A stretch of 64,000 bases of DNA, taken from Capnocytophaga sputigena (GTDB lineage: Bacteria > Bacteroidota > Bacteroidia > Flavobacteriales > Flavobacteriaceae). Shown here one piece after another: positions 18,469-27,358 of the stretch; position 1 is the first letter of the stretch; each line of letters starts with the position of its first letter. The stretch is taken from contig NZ_UAVP01000007.1 of NCBI RefSeq assembly GCF_900446695.1, positions 468,080 to 532,079 on the forward strand, given 5' to 3'. The position numbers and the translations under genes were made by a program. The notes under the pieces are model-generated. The model saw only the letters and a program-made list of their open reading frames with translations, had not been told where the DNA came from and searched no databases.

Positions 18469-19083
18469 ATGGAAGAAAATAAATATTTAGAGGATCTACG
18501 TGAAATACGCCAAATGATGCGTAAATCTACCCTTTTTCTTTCGCTTAGCGGACTTTCGGGGGTATTGGCAGGTGTGTATGCTCTTATGGGAGCAGCAGGA
18601 GTGTATGTATTATTGCAACACCATTATAACTATTATCCGTATGTGTATATCGAAAGCAAAACCTTTAAAGCTATTATAGCTATTGCTTTAGCAGTGCTTG
18701 TAGCTTCTATTCTCACAGCTTATTTGTTTTCAGTGCGCAAAGCCAAACGCAATGGCGAAACTTTAGTAACACCTACTGCTAAAAGAGCATTGTATAACTT
18801 TATGATTCCACTACTCACGGGAGGCTTGCTCAGTGTCTTGCTTATCAAAAATGAGTACTACGGACTGTTAGCTCCTATGACGCTTATTTTCTACGGTTTG
18901 GCGTGTGTGAACGTGAGTAAATACACCTTTGGTGATGTGCATTATCTCGGTATTACCGAAATTATTTTAGGCTTATTAGCTGTATATTTTCCTGGTTACG
19001 GACTCTTGTTCTGGACATTAGGTTTTGGCGTATGCCATATTCTCTATGGAGGCATTATGCACTTCAAATATGAACGAAAATAA
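18469..19083 (+). CDS. Integral membrane protein of unknown function
   Basis: This 204-residue protein starts with a short charged segment (MEENKYLEDLREIRQMMRKS). About six hydrophobic spans follow, for example LFLSLSGLSGVLAGVYALMG, IIAIALAVLVASILTAYLF, FMIPLLTGGLLSVLLI and LGITEIILGLLAVYFPGYG. No catalytic or transport motif is visible. It is followed three bases later by the next gene, and a winged-helix regulator and CreD lie further downstream on the same strand. In other flavobacteria a similar membrane protein is often grouped with such a winged-helix protein and CreD, so the genes may act together in envelope stress. That link is inferred from gene order only. Confidence 0.7.
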   Translation: MEENKYLEDLREIRQMMRKSTLFLSLSGLSGVLAGVYALMGAAGVYVLLQHHYNYYPYVYIESKTFKAIIAIALAVLVASILTAYLFSVRKAKRNGETLVTPTAKRALYNFMIPLLTGGLLSVLLIKNEYYGLLAPMTLIFYGLACVNVSKYTFGDVHYLGITEIILGLLAVYFPGYGLLFWTLGFGVCHILYGGIMHFKYERK

Positions 19084-19086
19084 TAA

Positions 19087-19836
19087 ATGATGACTGAAAT
19101 CTTAAAACGCTATATCGATGCTTCTAATGCTTTTCGCAAAGCAGGAGGTTCTCACGAGGGAGCTATCGCATTGTACGATTTGTTGTACGATTTGCAAGCT
19201 AAAACCCAGTGCACTAAAGAGGAAGAGCGTATCCTCGCTGATACTTATACCTTATTAGAATACCACCTTTCGGCTTATGAGACTTTCTTGCGCATTGCCG
19301 ATACTACTAATTATAAGGAGAAAAGCAAACTATTAGTTTTGGAAGATAAAGCCAAAACGCATAAAAATACTTTTTGTATCAAGGATGTTCGCAAATTGAA
19401 AGCAAAGAAAAAGCAGACTGCCTTTAAAACAAGTGACTTTGAGAAAGTAGAAGATTTAGAGTCAGAATGTGAGTATGTGCTCTCAACGAAAAAAGTAGTG
19501 ATTTTTAACAAAGAGGTGGCAGGAGAGGATTTTTCATTCTTTATAAACAAAGAAACTTCCTTAGAAAATTGCTTGCATAGTATAAATGAATATTTAGAAT
19601 GGCTTTCGGATGCTAAAGCGACACTCATTAATTACTACAATGAGCATTGTGCTGAATATACACCTCAAGCTGATGACAATTGGTACAACACTTTAGAGGT
19701 ATATAGCGGTAGTATATGGGTAGGTGGTAAAGAGGTTTCGGCACATATCTCGGCAGGAGATATTTTTACCTCTGACCATTCGTTAGAAATAGATTTTAAC
19801 GACAAAGAAATTACTGATATAGGTTGGGACGGATAG
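19087..19836 (+). CDS. Hypothetical protein, possibly DUF2262-like at its C-terminus
   Basis: This 249-residue protein has no signal peptide. The N-terminal half is helical and charged, with a Lys-rich patch (KLKAKKKQTAF). The C-terminal half has WYNTLEVYSGSIWVGGKEVSAHISAG and SLEIDFNDKEITDIGWDG, which loosely recalls DUF2262-type domains. The start ATG overlaps a second ATG one codon on, and either could be used. It begins three bases after the stop of the membrane protein, and the small exported protein follows 11 bases after its own stop, so cotranscription is likely. I cannot assign a function. Confidence 0.65.
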   Translation: MMTEILKRYIDASNAFRKAGGSHEGAIALYDLLYDLQAKTQCTKEEERILADTYTLLEYHLSAYETFLRIADTTNYKEKSKLLVLEDKAKTHKNTFCIKDVRKLKAKKKQTAFKTSDFEKVEDLESECEYVLSTKKVVIFNKEVAGEDFSFFINKETSLENCLHSINEYLEWLSDAKATLINYYNEHCAEYTPQADDNWYNTLEVYSGSIWVGGKEVSAHISAGDIFTSDHSLEIDFNDKEITDIGWDG

Positions 19837-19847
19837 AACAAAATATT

Positions 19848-20309
19848 ATGAAAGCAAAAATTTTTATCACAACACTATTTTTCCTTATTGGAGCAACAGT
19901 TTTAAAAGCCCAAAATGAAAGTAGTGATACACAAAAGGCTATCGCTACTTTGAAGGAGTTTTACAAAGTAATATATGATGATAATTCATGGAAAGAAGAG
20001 CAATTTTTAAAATATGTATCTAAGGAATTGTTCAATAAAGTATTTCCTCCCTCTCGCGAAGATAATTCACCAGAATATGACCCTTTTATACAAGCACAAG
20101 ACTATGAAGCAAAAACTCTTAATCGCAGTTTGAAAATTACCTCTTTAGGTAATGATAGATATAGAGTATGTTTTTTGCTTTCTGACTGGGAAAAGAAGAA
20201 AACTTGCGTAGATTATCAATTGAAGAAAAATAACAAAGGGAAATATATGATTACTAATATTTTAAGTGATAAGAATTTCTATATAGAACCCAAAAAGAAA
20301 AAGAATTAA
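19848..20309 (+). CDS. Small exported protein, possibly DUF3828-like
   Basis: The ATG at 19848 gives 153 residues with a signal peptide (MKAKIFITTLFFLIGATVLKAQ); the longer in-frame start overlaps the previous gene without adding a family-like sequence. The mature part reads as an alpha plus beta fold of about 130 residues (ATLKEFYKVIYDD, FLKYVSKELFNKVFP, DYQLKKNNKGKYMITNIL), resembling small DUF3828-type proteins. It ends in a Lys-rich tail. It may work in the periplasm, but no active site is evident. Confidence 0.65.
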   Translation: MKAKIFITTLFFLIGATVLKAQNESSDTQKAIATLKEFYKVIYDDNSWKEEQFLKYVSKELFNKVFPPSREDNSPEYDPFIQAQDYEAKTLNRSLKITSLGNDRYRVCFLLSDWEKKKTCVDYQLKKNNKGKYMITNILSDKNFYIEPKKKKN

Positions 20310-20354
20310 AAGACCCCTTGCTGGTTTTATTACCTAAATACCTATTATCTAATT

Positions 20355-20657
20355 TTGAAGTCTCTTTTAGCACATATCAATAAGGCTTTTGACCACCGCA
20401 TTCGCTTAGCGATTATGTCGGTGTTGATGGTCAATGACAGTGCCGACTTTAATACTCTAAAAGAACTCTTAGGGGTAACCGACGGCAATCTGGCAAGCCA
20501 TACCCGTGCCTTGGAAGCTGAAGAGTATATCACTATTGAAAAATCGTTTATAGGGCGCAAAACTAATACGAGTTATAAAGTAACTGAAAAGGGTCGCGAG
20601 GCTTTCCAAGAACATTTAAATGCACTCGAGAAGATTATTGGGAAATTAGCAGATTAG
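20355..20657 (+). CDS. Winged-helix transcriptional regulator
   Basis: This 100-residue protein matches the small ArsR/MarR-like winged-helix family. It has a first helix with FDHRIRLAIMSVLMVND, a helix-turn-helix region (FNTLKELLGVTDGNLASHTRALEAEEYI) and a wing (IEKSFIGRKTNTSYKVTEKG). The start is TTG at 20355. I accept it because the first residues (KSLLAHINKAFDHRIRL) belong to the domain and no ATG is available in frame before them. It contains no cysteines for metal sensing, so the signal is unknown. CreD follows 146 bases downstream after a weak hairpin, and regulator plus CreD is a recurring flavobacterial pair. Confidence 0.85.
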   Translation: MKSLLAHINKAFDHRIRLAIMSVLMVNDSADFNTLKELLGVTDGNLASHTRALEAEEYITIEKSFIGRKTNTSYKVTEKGREAFQEHLNALEKIIGKLAD

Positions 20658-20703
20658 GAAATTTGCCAATTTGCCCCCGAACCCCCGAAGGAGGACGATC
20701 CGT

Positions 20704-20733
20704 AAAGGAGTAACATTATCTCCTTTCTTTTTT
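20704..20733 (+). terminator. Weak Rho-independent terminator between regulator and creD
   Basis: AAAGGAG (20704-20710) pairs with CTCCTTT (20720-20726) and is followed by CTTTTTT. The stem is only seven base pairs, so read-through into creD is likely. Confidence 0.55.
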
Positions 20734-20803
20734 ATATACGCACTTTGAATTACAAAGCGCTTTAGTGTTAATTGTTAATTATTAATTATAAATTTTAAAT
20801 ATT

Positions 20804-22150
20804 ATGTATCCAGAAAAACCATCAACAACATCTAATGTATGGCAATCAAACACTTTTCGTTTGATGCTTATTGGGGCACTTACTTTGGTATTGCTCATTC
20901 CGCTCTTATTAGTGCAAAACTTAGTGAGAGAACGCAAAGAACGTCAGCAGGAGGTTATCAATGAGATTGATAGCAAGTGGGGGCGTGAGGTCTTTTTCTA
21001 TGGACCTATTCTCAAAATCCCTTATAAGGTGTATAGCGACAAGAACAAAAATGTTTTTGAAACTCAATATGCTTATTTCTTCCCCGAGGAATTGAAAAAT
21101 ACTTCAAATGTAAAAACTGAAGTGAAGAAACGCAATAACTATGAGTCGGTGGTGTTTAATGCAACTATGGATTTTACAGGTAGTTATGTAGCTCCTAACT
21201 TTACAACTAAAGGAATTGCTAATGAGGATATCAGTTGGGATAAGGCTACAATTCTCATCCGCACTACTAACCTTGCAAGTATTAAAAACGGAGTAAGCAT
21301 TCAATTAGGGGGTAAGACTTACGCTTTTGAACCTATCTATGAGCAAAGTGATAACGAGAATTATTACTCTGACTATGAGAGTAAAGCTAATGAGGTGTCC
21401 TCACTTGAAACAGGTTTTATCAACTATCAGGAGTTTTTAGCAAATCCATCGTTTAGTTTTACGGTGCAGTACGATGGTAGCAAGAAGATAGCTATTGTAC
21501 CTATCGGGAAGACGACAGAGGGCACACTTACCTCCAATTGGGCTGACCCCAGCTTTACTGGTGGCTTTTTGCCTTATACCAAACAGATAAATACTAATGG
21601 GTTTAACGCTTCGTGGAAGGTGTTGCACATCAATCGTCCGTTTGCACAACAATCGTTTGGAAGTTTGCCAAGCATTGCGCAATACACTTATGATGTAGAT
21701 TTTATCATTCCTGTAGACCAATATCAACAGAATGAACGCGCTACTAAATACGGTTATTTGGTTATCTTTCTCACTTTCTTGATATTCTTCTTGATACAAA
21801 GTATCAGCAAGATAAAGATTCATATCTTTCAATATTCAATGATAGGTTTATCCCTTATCTTGTTCTATACCTTACTTATTTCTATTACTGAACACAGTAG
21901 TTTCTCGTTTGCTTACTTTATATCATCGGTAATGACTGTAGGACTTATCAGTTTGTATTCGGTTTCTATACTGAAAAATAAGAAGTTCCCTACTTTTATA
22001 GGGCTTTCATTAGCGGCACTCTACGGCTTTATCTATGTGATTATTCAGCTTGAAAACTATGCTTTATTAGTGGGTAGTATTGGCTTGTTCACCATTTTAG
22101 CAATCGTGATGTACGTATCGCGAAAAGTAGAATGGGAAAGTAGGGGGTAG
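20804..22150 (+). CDS. creD: CreD-family inner-membrane protein
   Basis: This 448-residue protein has one N-terminal membrane span (about 17-40) and a large periplasmic domain (about 41-315). The domain begins with ERKERQQEVINEIDSKWG and YGPILKIPY, sequences typical of CreD. About six membrane spans follow (from 320 to 440). CreD affects envelope integrity in enterobacteria and beta-lactam response in some species; its molecular activity is not known. Here it is preceded by a winged-helix regulator rather than by the CreBC two-component pair. It is closed by an imperfect copy of the palindromic terminator shared with the convergent operon. Confidence 0.9.
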   Translation: MYPEKPSTTSNVWQSNTFRLMLIGALTLVLLIPLLLVQNLVRERKERQQEVINEIDSKWGREVFFYGPILKIPYKVYSDKNKNVFETQYAYFFPEELKNTSNVKTEVKKRNNYESVVFNATMDFTGSYVAPNFTTKGIANEDISWDKATILIRTTNLASIKNGVSIQLGGKTYAFEPIYEQSDNENYYSDYESKANEVSSLETGFINYQEFLANPSFSFTVQYDGSKKIAIVPIGKTTEGTLTSNWADPSFTGGFLPYTKQINTNGFNASWKVLHINRPFAQQSFGSLPSIAQYTYDVDFIIPVDQYQQNERATKYGYLVIFLTFLIFFLIQSISKIKIHIFQYSMIGLSLILFYTLLISITEHSSFSFAYFISSVMTVGLISLYSVSILKNKKFPTFIGLSLAALYGFIYVIIQLENYALLVGSIGLFTILAIVMYVSRKVEWESRG

Positions 22151-22180
22151 GTAAGAGATAAAAGATAAGAAGTAAGAAAG

Positions 22181-22230
22181 ACTTTGCCAAGAGTTGTAGC
22201 AATAAAGGCTATGACTTTTGGCAAAGTTTT
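22181..22230. terminator. Bidirectional palindromic terminator (copy C)
   Basis: ACTTTGCCAA and TTGGCAAAGT form the base of an imperfect stem of about 20 base pairs, with G-T wobbles inside, and TTTT follows. The site lies between creD and the convergent lipoprotein operon, so it can serve both. Confidence 0.75.
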
Positions 22231-22247
22231 AAATGTTTTGTAAAATA

Positions 22248-22769
22248 CTATCTCACAGTAATAGAGTTTAAAAAGCTATTCATCTCGGTAGTAGCTTTGG
22301 AGCTGTTGTTCATTGCTATACATTCTACCGACACTACTTTAGCACGGACAAAAAGCACTATACTACTGCGCTGGGTAACCTCACCCGTAGCAGGATTGAC
22401 CGCTGAATAGTTTATTTTTCTACCATAGTGAGCTCCTTTTTTGATAGGGCTTATCTGTGCAGTATTGCCCGAGGAAGCCATCACCCCTTGAGTATAGTTG
22501 TTGAGAAAACTATCCGCTACCTCTTTTTTTTGAGTTTCTGAAAAGTTTCTTTCAGCAACTAAGTACTGAGAGCGTTGTGGTAGGTCTACACTCTGCACCA
22601 TACACACCGCGTTGTCTGTTTGTGCGATATACTGTCGTGCCCCCTGTGCCACACTGTACTGCGGATTTTTAGGGAAGGTTACCCAAATACCATTTTCTAC
22701 TTCTTTTCTTACTTGTGAAAAGAGAGATAAGGAGGTGAATAGGGTAATGATAAGAAGAATGTTTTTCAT
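22248..22769 (-). CDS. Exported protein of unknown function (last gene of lipoprotein operon)
   Basis: This 173-residue protein has a signal peptide (MKNILLIITLFTSLSLFS|Q) without a lipobox Cys. The mature domain contains GIWVTFPKNPQYSVAQGARQYIAQTDNAVCMVQSVDL and ends with NSFLNSITVR. This resembles small periplasmic domains that bind or present a partner, but I recognise no named family. It is the last of eight tightly spaced genes on the minus strand (11 bases after the previous stop) and is followed by the bidirectional palindromic terminator. Confidence 0.65.
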   Translation of the reverse strand: MKNILLIITLFTSLSLFSQVRKEVENGIWVTFPKNPQYSVAQGARQYIAQTDNAVCMVQSVDLPQRSQYLVAERNFSETQKKEVADSFLNNYTQGVMASSGNTAQISPIKKGAHYGRKINYSAVNPATGEVTQRSSIVLFVRAKVVSVECIAMNNSSKATTEMNSFLNSITVR

Positions 22770-22780
22770 AGATGTAGAAT

Positions 22781-23137
22781 TTAATTGAGTTCAACTTTGT
22801 ATTCACGACCTCTATCATCCTCAAATGAGGCTGAACCATCGCTAATGTCTACAGGAGAGAAATGGCTATCGTCTAACCATCCACCATTATTCCAATATAT
22901 TTTGGTAAGTTCTCCGTCTTCCACTTCTACATCTAATGTATAAGTAGCTTCGTGCCCCGTGTCAGGATTGTAAACTTCTACTTCAGCTTCATAAGTACCA
23001 TCAGGGTATTTCTCTTCTTTTTCATAAGTAGAGTTTTCCTCATAGTCATCAGTGCTATTGTCGTTGTAATAATTTTTTCTTTGGTTGCAAGCAATCAAAG
23101 TTAAAAATAGGGTGAGGAGTAAGATTATTTTTTTCAT
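22781..23137 (-). CDS. Small acidic lipoprotein
   Basis: This 118-residue protein has a lipoprotein signal (LTLIAC, lipidated Cys17). A very acidic, Tyr-rich linker leads to a compact domain (YPDGTYEAEVEVYNPDTGHEATYTLDVEVEDGELTKIYWNNGGWLDDSHF) whose strand pattern resembles the core of FMN-binding-like small folds, but no cofactor residues stand out. It sits two bases from the stop of the next upstream gene, so translational coupling is likely. Function unknown. Confidence 0.65.
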   Translation of the reverse strand: MKKIILLLTLFLTLIACNQRKNYYNDNSTDDYEENSTYEKEEKYPDGTYEAEVEVYNPDTGHEATYTLDVEVEDGELTKIYWNNGGWLDDSHFSPVDISDGSASFEDDRGREYKVELN

Positions 23138-23139
23138 AG

Positions 23140-23964
23140 TTAATAGTATTCTATATTCCGTTCTATGATTAAATTTTTACTGTGCCCTTGAGATGTTATT
23201 GTCTTAGTCATTTCTATCCAATTGCCTTTACTGTCAAACTTGTATTTACAAGTTACGTTTTCTTTTCCGTCCAATACTCCACCTGCTTCAATTTTTCTAA
23301 CTAAGTTGCCTCTATTATCATACTCATAGGAAATTTCTGTTTTACCAAGAAATAGATCTTGAATTGTGCTTTTTATTTTATTTCCTTTTTGGTCATACGA
23401 ATTTTCTTCTTTATAGATAATTTCAATTTTCGCAGTGCCATTTTCATCAAAGGAAAAATTACCTTCCTCATCTGTTGCATAAACGAATAGATAACGTTCT
23501 ACTTGATTTCCTTTTTCATCATATCTATAGATATAATAATTATTGGATTTTAATTTCCCATTAGTATTATATGAGTTTTCTTCTGTTATATTACCCTGAA
23601 GATCATGTTTATAAACTGATTTTTCTTCGAGATTTCCTTTGCTGTCATAAGTGTCTTTGCTTAATAACAGTCCTTTATTATCATAATTATAAGTATAAAC
23701 ATTAAAGACTCCCCCATTTTTATTATAGGAGATTTCTTTAAGTAATTTTCCTGTCTCGTCAAAAGAAAATTCATTATTAGCAAAGCCTCTTGGAGCTAAA
23801 TTTCCCTTGTGATATTCACCTGAATATCCTATAGCTTCATAAGGTGTTTCTTTTATGGATTTCACCTTGCCTTTTAAATTCTGTTTATCCCAGTCAGTTT
23901 TACTACTTTTGCTCTCACAAGCTACCAAAGCCATAAGGCTCAACAAAAAAAATATTAGTTTCAT
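23140..23964 (-). CDS. Lipoprotein with YD/RHS-like repeats
   Basis: This 274-residue protein has a lipoprotein signal (SLMALVAC, Cys16). It is then made almost wholly of short repeats such as YNYDNKGLLLSKDTYDSKGNL, EENSYNTNGKL and YRYDEKGNQVERY, the YD-repeat pattern of RHS-type beta proteins. It lacks the toxin end and the size of true RHS proteins. The next gene upstream encodes a paralogue with the same start (LKGKVKSIKE compared with LKDKVKSLRI) and the same ending (IERNIEYY compared with ITKRIIEYY). The pair probably arose by tandem duplication. Function unknown. Confidence 0.7.
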   Translation of the reverse strand: MKLIFFLLSLMALVACESKSSKTDWDKQNLKGKVKSIKETPYEAIGYSGEYHKGNLAPRGFANNEFSFDETGKLLKEISYNKNGGVFNVYTYNYDNKGLLLSKDTYDSKGNLEEKSVYKHDLQGNITEENSYNTNGKLKSNNYYIYRYDEKGNQVERYLFVYATDEEGNFSFDENGTAKIEIIYKEENSYDQKGNKIKSTIQDLFLGKTEISYEYDNRGNLVRKIEAGGVLDGKENVTCKYKFDSKGNWIEMTKTITSQGHSKNLIIERNIEYY

Positions 23965-23975
23965 AAGTGTATTTT

Positions 23976-24929
23976 TTAGTAATATTCAATAATTCTTTTT
24001 GTGATAAACTTAGCTATGCCATTTTCATAGATGATTTTCTCTGTCCAATTCCCTTTATCATCATAAATATACTTATAGGAATCTTTTCTAAGAATTCTAT
24101 TTTCTAAGTTCATATTAAGCACTCCCTCAGAACTCAATTCATTTCCATTATTATCATATTGAAAATAAAATACCAACTTATATTTAGAATTGGATAGATT
24201 AACTAACTCTTCTATTTTTCTATTTTCATTATTATACTTGAAAAATCGTTTTTCTTCCAAAGTGTTTTGTTTATAAGAAGCCTCTTCTACTTTATTATTT
24301 TTTTGATCGTAGACAAAAAGACTTCTCGTAGTTTCATCTCCGTTAGAAGAGTAGCCAATTTGTTCAATCAAATTGCCTTTATCATCATACTTATAGATTT
24401 CTTTTCCTCCAAATATTTCTTTCCCATCATCTTGAAAGAATATTGTTCTTCCTTCTATTTTTTCATTTTTTAAATTGTACTGATACTCTTCTTTAGCTGT
24501 TTCTTTATCTCTTGCAAAAGTAAGTATCTCTACATTATTACCTTCTGAATTATATTTGTAGACTGATTTACTTTCAAAATTTATTTTTGTATCTCCTAAA
24601 TCAACTATATTTAGAGTACGTATTTCACTTTTCTTATTTTGTTCGTTGTAAATTATTTTTTGAGAAGTTTTAATTTCTCCATCTTTTCCGAAAGTTTCAA
24701 AAGACAATATAAATCCCTGTTCATTAAAACTATAAGATCTATTGCCTTCTAATCTTTCTCCTGCTGTAATCTCCCCAAATTTATCAATAGGTTCATAATT
24801 GATAATTCTTAAGGATTTGACCTTATCTTTCAATTCGAGTTCAGTTAGATCATTCTTTATTTTATTTTCTTGTGTGCAAGCTACAACAAAAGGCAAAAAG
24901 CACACTATTAAAAATAATATTTTTTTCAT
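23976..24929 (-). CDS. Lipoprotein with YD/RHS-like repeats, paralogue of the neighbour
   Basis: This 317-residue protein has a lipoprotein signal (FLPFVVAC, Cys18) and repeats such as YKYNSEGNNVEI, YKYDDKGNLIEQIGY and YDDKGNWTEKIIY. It shares the LK-KVKS start and the I-EYY end with the downstream neighbour. Beta-sheet shells built of YD repeats usually encapsulate or bind partners; whether this small version does so is not known. It is spaced 11 bases from both neighbours within the eight-gene operon. Confidence 0.7.
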   Translation of the reverse strand: MKKILFLIVCFLPFVVACTQENKIKNDLTELELKDKVKSLRIINYEPIDKFGEITAGERLEGNRSYSFNEQGFILSFETFGKDGEIKTSQKIIYNEQNKKSEIRTLNIVDLGDTKINFESKSVYKYNSEGNNVEILTFARDKETAKEEYQYNLKNEKIEGRTIFFQDDGKEIFGGKEIYKYDDKGNLIEQIGYSSNGDETTRSLFVYDQKNNKVEEASYKQNTLEEKRFFKYNNENRKIEELVNLSNSKYKLVFYFQYDNNGNELSSEGVLNMNLENRILRKDSYKYIYDDKGNWTEKIIYENGIAKFITKRIIEYY

Positions 24930-24940
24930 TGTTCTTAATT

Positions 24941-25750
24941 TTATAGGTTATTAGAATAGGTACAATCGCTTCCCTTTGCGTGTTCGGCTAGTATTTTTTC
25001 AATAAAATCAGTGTTTGTTATTTCTAATGAAACAGCTATTTTGCTTGCTCCTTGAACATCTTTCGATACCCAAGTTGTATTACTTTCACCATAAGTTAGT
25101 GTAGTAAATTCAACAGTTTTTTCCTTAAAAAGTACTTTTCCTTTGCTGTTAAGATACTCAACATATAAATTGTATGTATCACGAGGGATCGTAAAATTTG
25201 AGTAATTTTTGTAGGTAATATTCCCTGTAACATATCCATATCCACCTTGAACAGTGTGATTTTCCAAACGAACATTTTGTTCGATTTCTCTTTTAATGCT
25301 CTCCACTAAGCTATTAAACTCAAATCGTTTTTCAAAGCAAATTTTAGAGATTTCAATGTCGTAGTTATCATCTTTTATACAACCAATTTGTTTGCAGTAT
25401 TTGTAAAGTTCAGAATATACAAACATAGAAAGCCCTTTGGTTTTTGTAATAATATACTTTCCGTTTTTCTTTTCAACTTCGAAAAGTACTTCATTTCCTT
25501 GAGCTTTTCCTATTACAGAAATTGTTCTCTCATTTAGTACAGCATTTAATAATTGAAAATCTTTTAGTGCCAAAAAACGTCCTTCAATTTTTTTTATATC
25601 AGGATAGTATAGAGGCAACTTTTCTAAATTTTCAAACGCGGTATTACTTGCAAAAAGACTAACAACTTCTTTTGCTTTGTTGATTTTAGTTTCTTCTGAT
25701 TCACAAGAAACCAAAGCAAGTAACATGCAGATAAACAATACTTTTTTCAT
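24941..25750 (-). CDS. Lipoprotein with FxLYD-like C-terminal domain
   Basis: This 269-residue protein has a lipoprotein signal (LLALVSC, Cys15) followed by acidic residues (ESEETK). The middle part is unassigned. The C-terminal part (about 165-250) has GYVTGNITYKNYSNFTI, YNLYVEYLNSKGKVLF and a later SLEITN strand, resembling FxLYD or related immunoglobulin-like domains of envelope proteins. It is in the same operon as the two YD-repeat lipoproteins. Function unknown. Confidence 0.65.
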   Translation of the reverse strand: MKKVLFICMLLALVSCESEETKINKAKEVVSLFASNTAFENLEKLPLYYPDIKKIEGRFLALKDFQLLNAVLNERTISVIGKAQGNEVLFEVEKKNGKYIITKTKGLSMFVYSELYKYCKQIGCIKDDNYDIEISKICFEKRFEFNSLVESIKREIEQNVRLENHTVQGGYGYVTGNITYKNYSNFTIPRDTYNLYVEYLNSKGKVLFKEKTVEFTTLTYGESNTTWVSKDVQGASKIAVSLEITNTDFIEKILAEHAKGSDCTYSNNL

Positions 25751-25761
25751 TGTTATGATAT

Positions 25762-26334
25762 TTATTTTATTTGGTTTAACATTTCACAAGCTTTGTCATT
25801 GAAGTTTTCACAAGCCTTACGTAGCCAAAATATAGCTTTACTTTTAGACTTTTCAACTCCTTTTCCAAGATAATAGCAAGCAGCTAAGTTATTCTGAGCT
25901 TTTGCATCTCCTTGTTCTGCCGCTTTTTTCCACCAATAGAAAGCTTTACTATCAGATTGCTCTACACCAATCCCTTCGCTATAGTAATAACCAATATTGA
26001 ATTGAGCACTATAATTACCTTGTTGTGCTGATTTTCTGTACCAATAAGCTGATTTTGAATGAGATTGCTCTACTCCTACACCTTCTCGATAACATTCACC
26101 TAACCCAAGTTGAGCAAGTGCATTTCCTTTTTCTGCTGCTTTGGCAAACCAATAAACGGCATCTTCGGGAGATTTTTCTACATCATCTCCTCCTAAATAG
26201 TAAAGTGTAGCCAAATAAAACTGAGCTTCTACATTACCTTTTGTTGCATCTTCAGTGAGTAGATCTATGTTTACTTTTTGTGCTGAGAGCAAAACTATGT
26301 AGAAAAAGCTGAAAAATAGTAATATCCTTTTCAT
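25762..26334 (-). CDS. Exported Sel1-repeat protein
   Basis: This 190-residue protein has a signal peptide (MKRILLFFSFFYIVLLSAQ) and then four Sel1-like repeats of about 36 residues. Examples are AQFYLATLYYLGGDDVEKSPEDAVYWFAKAAEKGN and AQLGLGECYREGVGVEQS. Sel1 repeats form TPR-like solenoids that bind other proteins. The gene lies between a lipoprotein and a membrane-bound Sel1 protein, suggesting a shared envelope complex. It has no enzymatic motif. Confidence 0.85.
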   Translation of the reverse strand: MKRILLFFSFFYIVLLSAQKVNIDLLTEDATKGNVEAQFYLATLYYLGGDDVEKSPEDAVYWFAKAAEKGNALAQLGLGECYREGVGVEQSHSKSAYWYRKSAQQGNYSAQFNIGYYYSEGIGVEQSDSKAFYWWKKAAEQGDAKAQNNLAACYYLGKGVEKSKSKAIFWLRKACENFNDKACEMLNQIK

Positions 26335-26337
26335 ATC

Positions 26338-27348
26338 TTAAAAATTTATGATAGGTTTTTTACTTTTAGATAAATGGATAAACATACTTATAATAACCAA
26401 CGATATTATATAGACAAAAGTTAGCCCAAAAAATCCTATAGTATCATCTTCATGTGAAAAGCCTGAATTTATAAAGAATATTACTAATGTTGGTATCCAT
26501 GCTAATAAAAATATTACTATAGCATAAGCAAAAGAGGATACTTTTGGTTTAAAGTAAGCAATAATCATACATATCAAACCAATGGCACTTCCTATAAGAG
26601 CTGTGATAGAAGCTATTACAGCTGCCTCTTCTCTTATATAAGAGTCGTTTTTATAAATATAATTATCATAATTAGTTGAGTTTAGAACAAGTAGTCCTAA
26701 CATAAAAAATACTATCCAAAGAGTAATACCTAACAATAAAGTAGATACAAATACATTGCTAAGTAATCCTCTATTACGCATACTTTCAATACTATTGTTC
26801 CCAATACTATTGCTCCCTCTATCTAAGGTTGTTTCATCTTTTCTTATGGGAGTTATATTAATCCCCATTCTTTTTAAAATTTCAAGAGCTTCGGGATATC
26901 CATTTTGGGCAGATTTTTCTATCCAGAGTTGAGCTTTATATGTGTCATTCTTTTCAAATAGCAGCATACCTAATTTGTATTGTGCTTTTGGAAATTCTTT
27001 TTCAGCAGCTTGAATGTAATACTCATAAGACTTTTGTAAATCACATTCAACTCCCTTTTCTTCACTATACAAATCACCTAATAGGCACATAGCTTCTACA
27101 TTCCCTAAGTTAGCGGCTTGTTCTAAAATAGGTAATGCTTCAGTGTAATTGTTCTGTTCTGTTAAAGATATTGCTTGTTTAAAAAGTTTTTCACTTTGCA
27201 TTTGAGCCATTACCTCTTTTAAATCCTTAGGAGGAGAGGGTATTTCTTCTATTACTGTAATCTCTTCTGAAGAGCCAAATAAATTTTGAAAAATACCATA
27301 CATAACAACAACCATTGCTATTAGTAAAATTATGACTATAATTTCCAT
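26338..27348 (-). CDS. Membrane protein with Sel1 repeats
   Basis: This 336-residue protein starts with a membrane span (1-20, rich in Ile and Val). It has two to three Sel1-like repeats (about 50-165; EALPILEQAANLGNVEAMCLLGDLYSEEKGVE and similar) and then about four membrane spans (about 200-330). The stop is three bases before the start of the downstream Sel1 protein, so the two are likely coupled. The arrangement suggests a membrane scaffold with a solenoid for partner binding. I do not recognise a characterised homologue. Confidence 0.75.
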   Translation of the reverse strand: MEIIVIILLIAMVVVMYGIFQNLFGSSEEITVIEEIPSPPKDLKEVMAQMQSEKLFKQAISLTEQNNYTEALPILEQAANLGNVEAMCLLGDLYSEEKGVECDLQKSYEYYIQAAEKEFPKAQYKLGMLLFEKNDTYKAQLWIEKSAQNGYPEALEILKRMGINITPIRKDETTLDRGSNSIGNNSIESMRNRGLLSNVFVSTLLLGITLWIVFFMLGLLVLNSTNYDNYIYKNDSYIREEAAVIASITALIGSAIGLICMIIAYFKPKVSSFAYAIVIFLLAWIPTLVIFFINSGFSHEDDTIGFFGLTFVYIISLVIISMFIHLSKSKKPIINF

Positions 27349-27358
27349 AAGTTATTTT

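Noticed and set aside
23140..24929. RHS toxin fragments
   Set aside because: The YD-like repeats are short, there is no RHS core ending (PxxxxDPxGL-like) and no toxin domain; each protein is complete with its own lipoprotein signal.
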